Positions 63,101-64,000 of a stretch of 64,000 nucleotides of DNA are shown here, piece after piece. The stretch lies in the NCBI GenBank assembly GCA_937860055.1, contig CALMBO010000026.1:1-64000 (forward strand), read 5' to 3'. Made by a program: the position numbers and the translations under genes. The notes under the pieces were generated by a model. It did no database searches. It worked only from the letters and a program-made list of their open reading frames with translations, and was not told where the DNA came from. The stretch is from an uncultured Verrucomicrobiota bacterium. Its GTDB lineage: Bacteria > Verrucomicrobiota > Kiritimatiellia > CAIQIC01 > Lenti-01. Every line of letters starts with the position of its first letter. The stretch's first letter is position 1.

Positions 63101-63436
63101 GCGGGCCGGCCGTACCAGGACAAGCCGCGGCTGTACGTCTCGAAGAGCGAATTCGAGGCGCAGGCCGACAACGCGTTCCGGATCACGGGCGCGGGCGCGG
63201 CGCGGAAGATCGCGGGCCGCTTCGGCGGCGCGACGCACGAACTGGCGCCGAAGAGCGCGGGCTACGTGTACCGCGCGCCGGGGCTGGCCGTGGAGCTGGA
63301 TGCCAGGCTCAAGCCGGCCGGCGAGCCGCAGGTTTCCGCGGCGGAGGGTGCGGTGCTGGGCCTGGTGCAGGCGGCGATCCTGGCCACGCTGCTTCGCAGC
63401 ATCGCGCCGGAACAGCTGCCCGTGGCGGCGGAGTAA
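60107..63436 (+). CDS. ygfK: YgfK-like flavin/iron-sulfur oxidoreductase (putative selenate reductase subunit family)
   Basis: A 1109-residue fusion. The N-terminal ~440 residues are a dihydroorotate-dehydrogenase-like barrel (TPFGVAAGPHSQMAQNIVAA; NVTLSTMHGCPPDEIGRIAA). Residues ~460-870 resemble glutamate synthase small subunit: the Cys motif CVKAPCADICPIHQDVPAYM, CDHACELPCTR, FAD-binding VAVIGAGPCGLSAAGFL and NAD(P)H-binding VGVVGGGDVAMDCARVAKR. The C-terminus has ferredoxin-like Cys motifs CLRCDRFCSICTSVCP and CNECGNCATFCP. In E. coli ygfK lies with molybdenum hydroxylase genes in a purine/Se locus; here the Mo hydroxylase is 24 kb away. AGGAG precedes the ATG. The reaction is unproven. 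Confidence 0.88.
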   Translation: MSDRFQPLSISQVAPWVFTELEKRGSIFGIPKELFFRPAPGDAFRTSMYGQALETPFGVAAGPHSQMAQNIVAAWLTGSRFIELKTIQTLDELEVSKPCIDIQDEGYNVEWSQELKIDQSFNEYLMAWVLIHALQHKFGFAGAPGMIFNMSVGYNLEGILKPNVQSFLKRMDNAGEALAATVAEVAKVYPAIEDLKIPARLSDNVTLSTMHGCPPDEIGRIAAYLIEERGLHTNVKLNPTLLGPDGLRGILNGDLGFRQVTVPDEAFGHDLKYPDALKILNDLRSRASKKGVQFGVKLSNTLEVINHRNAFSKKEKMMYLSGRPLQAITVNLAAKLAQEFKGDLMMSYAGGADCWNVADLLACGMTTITTSSDLLRPGGYARTLQYVSETAAAMAKAGVKDLPAFILARAGARGGDAKAAALANLVKYAAEVKKNDLYRRDTYVRQDTKTTRPLGFFDCVKAPCADICPIHQDVPAYMQAVRDGKFDEAAAIVRRDNMMGAALGRACDHACELPCTRVHYDLPLAIREMKRFIMENGKDPAIPVGPARKGKVAVIGAGPCGLSAAGFLRQGGIEVTVFDSRKQAGGMATMTLPTYRLMPPVVQQDVKRLEAAGVKFRFGQTAGRDFALADLRKQGYDYVVVAAGAQKGVALGIEGQDAPGVLDGLTMLRQVWDGEVKSLKGRVGVVGGGDVAMDCARVAKRLGGDVTVIYRRTREEMPAHHEELMSLLHEQIPIKELAAPKAVVAADGKVRGLRCSTMKLGEPDASGRRRPVEVPGADFTVELDVVIAAIGQQPFLDFVKDSGIEVNRKGYIVADEATGATSAKDVFAGGDAINDGPLSLVKAEGDGKKIAAEILRRVAGVEPAAEPMRCTGGLDLADTLRKQAVRIRRVDVPELPLAKRGGFDEVLLTMSRDAAQAEAARCLRCDRFCSICTSVCPNHAFITYQAAPFSADLATWTVRGGRAVADNPQSFAVVQASQTAVLTDFCNECGNCATFCPTAGRPYQDKPRLYVSKSEFEAQADNAFRITGAGAARKIAGRFGGATHELAPKSAGYVYRAPGLAVELDARLKPAGEPQVSAAEGAVLGLVQAAILATLLRSIAPEQLPVAAE

Positions 63437-63466
63437 CCCGCGCGGCCTGCCGCGCAAGGAGCGAAC

Positions 63467-64000
63467 ATGAACGCGCTGGAACTGGAATTCCTGAAACGGT
63501 TGCAGGAGTGGCGCACGCCGGAGATCGAGGAGTTCTTCCTCCAGATTACGCGGAGCGGCGAAGGGTTCTGGCTGCTGGCGATCGCGGGTTCGCTGTTCTG
63601 GGTCTTCGGCGCGCGCATCGCCTACCGCATGGGGTTCGCGCTGGCGACGGGCGACCTGCTGACGGGCGCGCTGAAGAGCACGGTCTGCATGCCGCGCCCG
63701 TGGATGCTGGATCCGGCCATCGTGCCGGTGCCGGAAGCGCAGTACGGCGCGTTCGGCTACTCGTTTCCGAGCGGCCACACGGCGAACACGGCGCTGCTGG
63801 CCGGCGGGGCGGCGGCGGCGGCGCGGAAAGGGTGGGTGTGGATCCTGGCGGTGGCGTGGATCGGGCTGATGGCGTTTTCGCGGATGGTGCTGGGCGTGCA
63901 CACGCCTTCGGACGTGGTCGCCTCGCTGCTGCTGGCGGCGCCGGCGGTGATGGTCATGGGGCGGATCTACGACTGGACGGAGCGGAATCCGTCGCGCGCA
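63467..64000 (+). CDS. PAP2-family phosphatase, 3' end beyond window
   Basis: The first 178 codons of a membrane phosphatase, open to the end of the window. It has all three PAP2 motifs: KSTVCMPRP (residues ~70-78), FPSGHT (~102-107) and SRMVLGVHTPSDV (~142-154), and about five hydrophobic helices. Family members dephosphorylate undecaprenyl pyrophosphate, phosphatidic acid or similar lipids at the membrane. AAGGAG precedes the ATG. It follows the YgfK-like gene by 30 bases. Confidence 0.92.
   Translation, partial: MNALELEFLKRLQEWRTPEIEEFFLQITRSGEGFWLLAIAGSLFWVFGARIAYRMGFALATGDLLTGALKSTVCMPRPWMLDPAIVPVPEAQYGAFGYSFPSGHTANTALLAGGAAAAARKGWVWILAVAWIGLMAFSRMVLGVHTPSDVVASLLLAAPAVMVMGRIYDWTERNPSRA

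Overview
The window is a GC-rich, densely coded bacterial chromosome segment with 41 confident protein genes and no rRNA, tRNA, CRISPR array, transposase or phage gene that I can see. Gene content points to a Gram-negative, diderm member of the PVC group, most like Kiritimatiellota/Verrucomicrobiota/Lentisphaerota. It has PEP-CTERM surface proteins, secretin-type secretion genes, Wza/Wzc exopolysaccharide export, very large secreted glycoside hydrolases with C-terminal Ca-binding EF-hand/thrombospondin-3-like repeats, and an abundance of carbohydrate enzymes. The taxonomic call is inference from gene content only.

Layout. 1-1.6 kb: two PEP-CTERM proteins whose anchor-coding 3' ends and terminators are near-identical copies. 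1.7-5.4 kb: a TMTC-like multi-membrane TPR protein, convergent with an FHA-domain membrane protein. 5.5-14.0 kb: a type II secretion/type IV pilus-like operon (PilM/GspL-like, PilO/GspM-like, secretin, zinc-ribbon coiled-coil protein, GspE, GspF). 14.0-15.0 kb: a lone GT90 glycosyltransferase on the minus strand. 15.3-21.5 kb: a translationally coupled run GH2 - GT4 - TatD - ROK kinase - patatin; its tatD gene carries an in-frame palindromic repeat insertion. 21.5-25.2 kb: rpsT (minus), then acyl-CoA dehydrogenase - EtfB - EtfA, with EtfA carrying an N-terminal 2x[4Fe-4S] ferredoxin domain, suggesting electron bifurcation. 25.4-32.2 kb: small lipoprotein, outer-membrane beta-barrel, Wza, Wzc, polyprenyl-phosphate sugar transferase. 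32.2-36.0 kb: three-subunit molybdenum hydroxylase coupled by ATGA overlap to the preceding sugar transferase. 36.0-38.5 kb: paired palindromes, two tandem single-TM microproteins (25 and 29 aa) and priA. 38.6-42.6 kb: HerA-like ATPase, PLD-family protein, DUF2780 protein. 42.7-45.7 kb: GH53-like galactanase and a Ktr/Trk potassium channel subunit. 46-59 kb: three large secreted GH13 enzymes of different architecture around an erythromycin-esterase-family gene. 59-64 kb: a lipoprotein-type PCMT, a YgfK-like flavin/FeS oxidoreductase and a PAP2 phosphatase running off the end.

How it fits together (inference): a surface-oriented saccharolytic cell that exports polysaccharide and proteins, degrades alpha-glucans and galactans outside the cell, phosphorylates sugars with ROK kinase, and has anaerobic-type electron-transfer modules (Fd-EtfA, Mo hydroxylase, YgfK). 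The least explained items are the tandem microproteins beside priA, the PEP-CTERM-plus-terminator cassette, and the palindromic repeat family that has entered the tatD reading frame.
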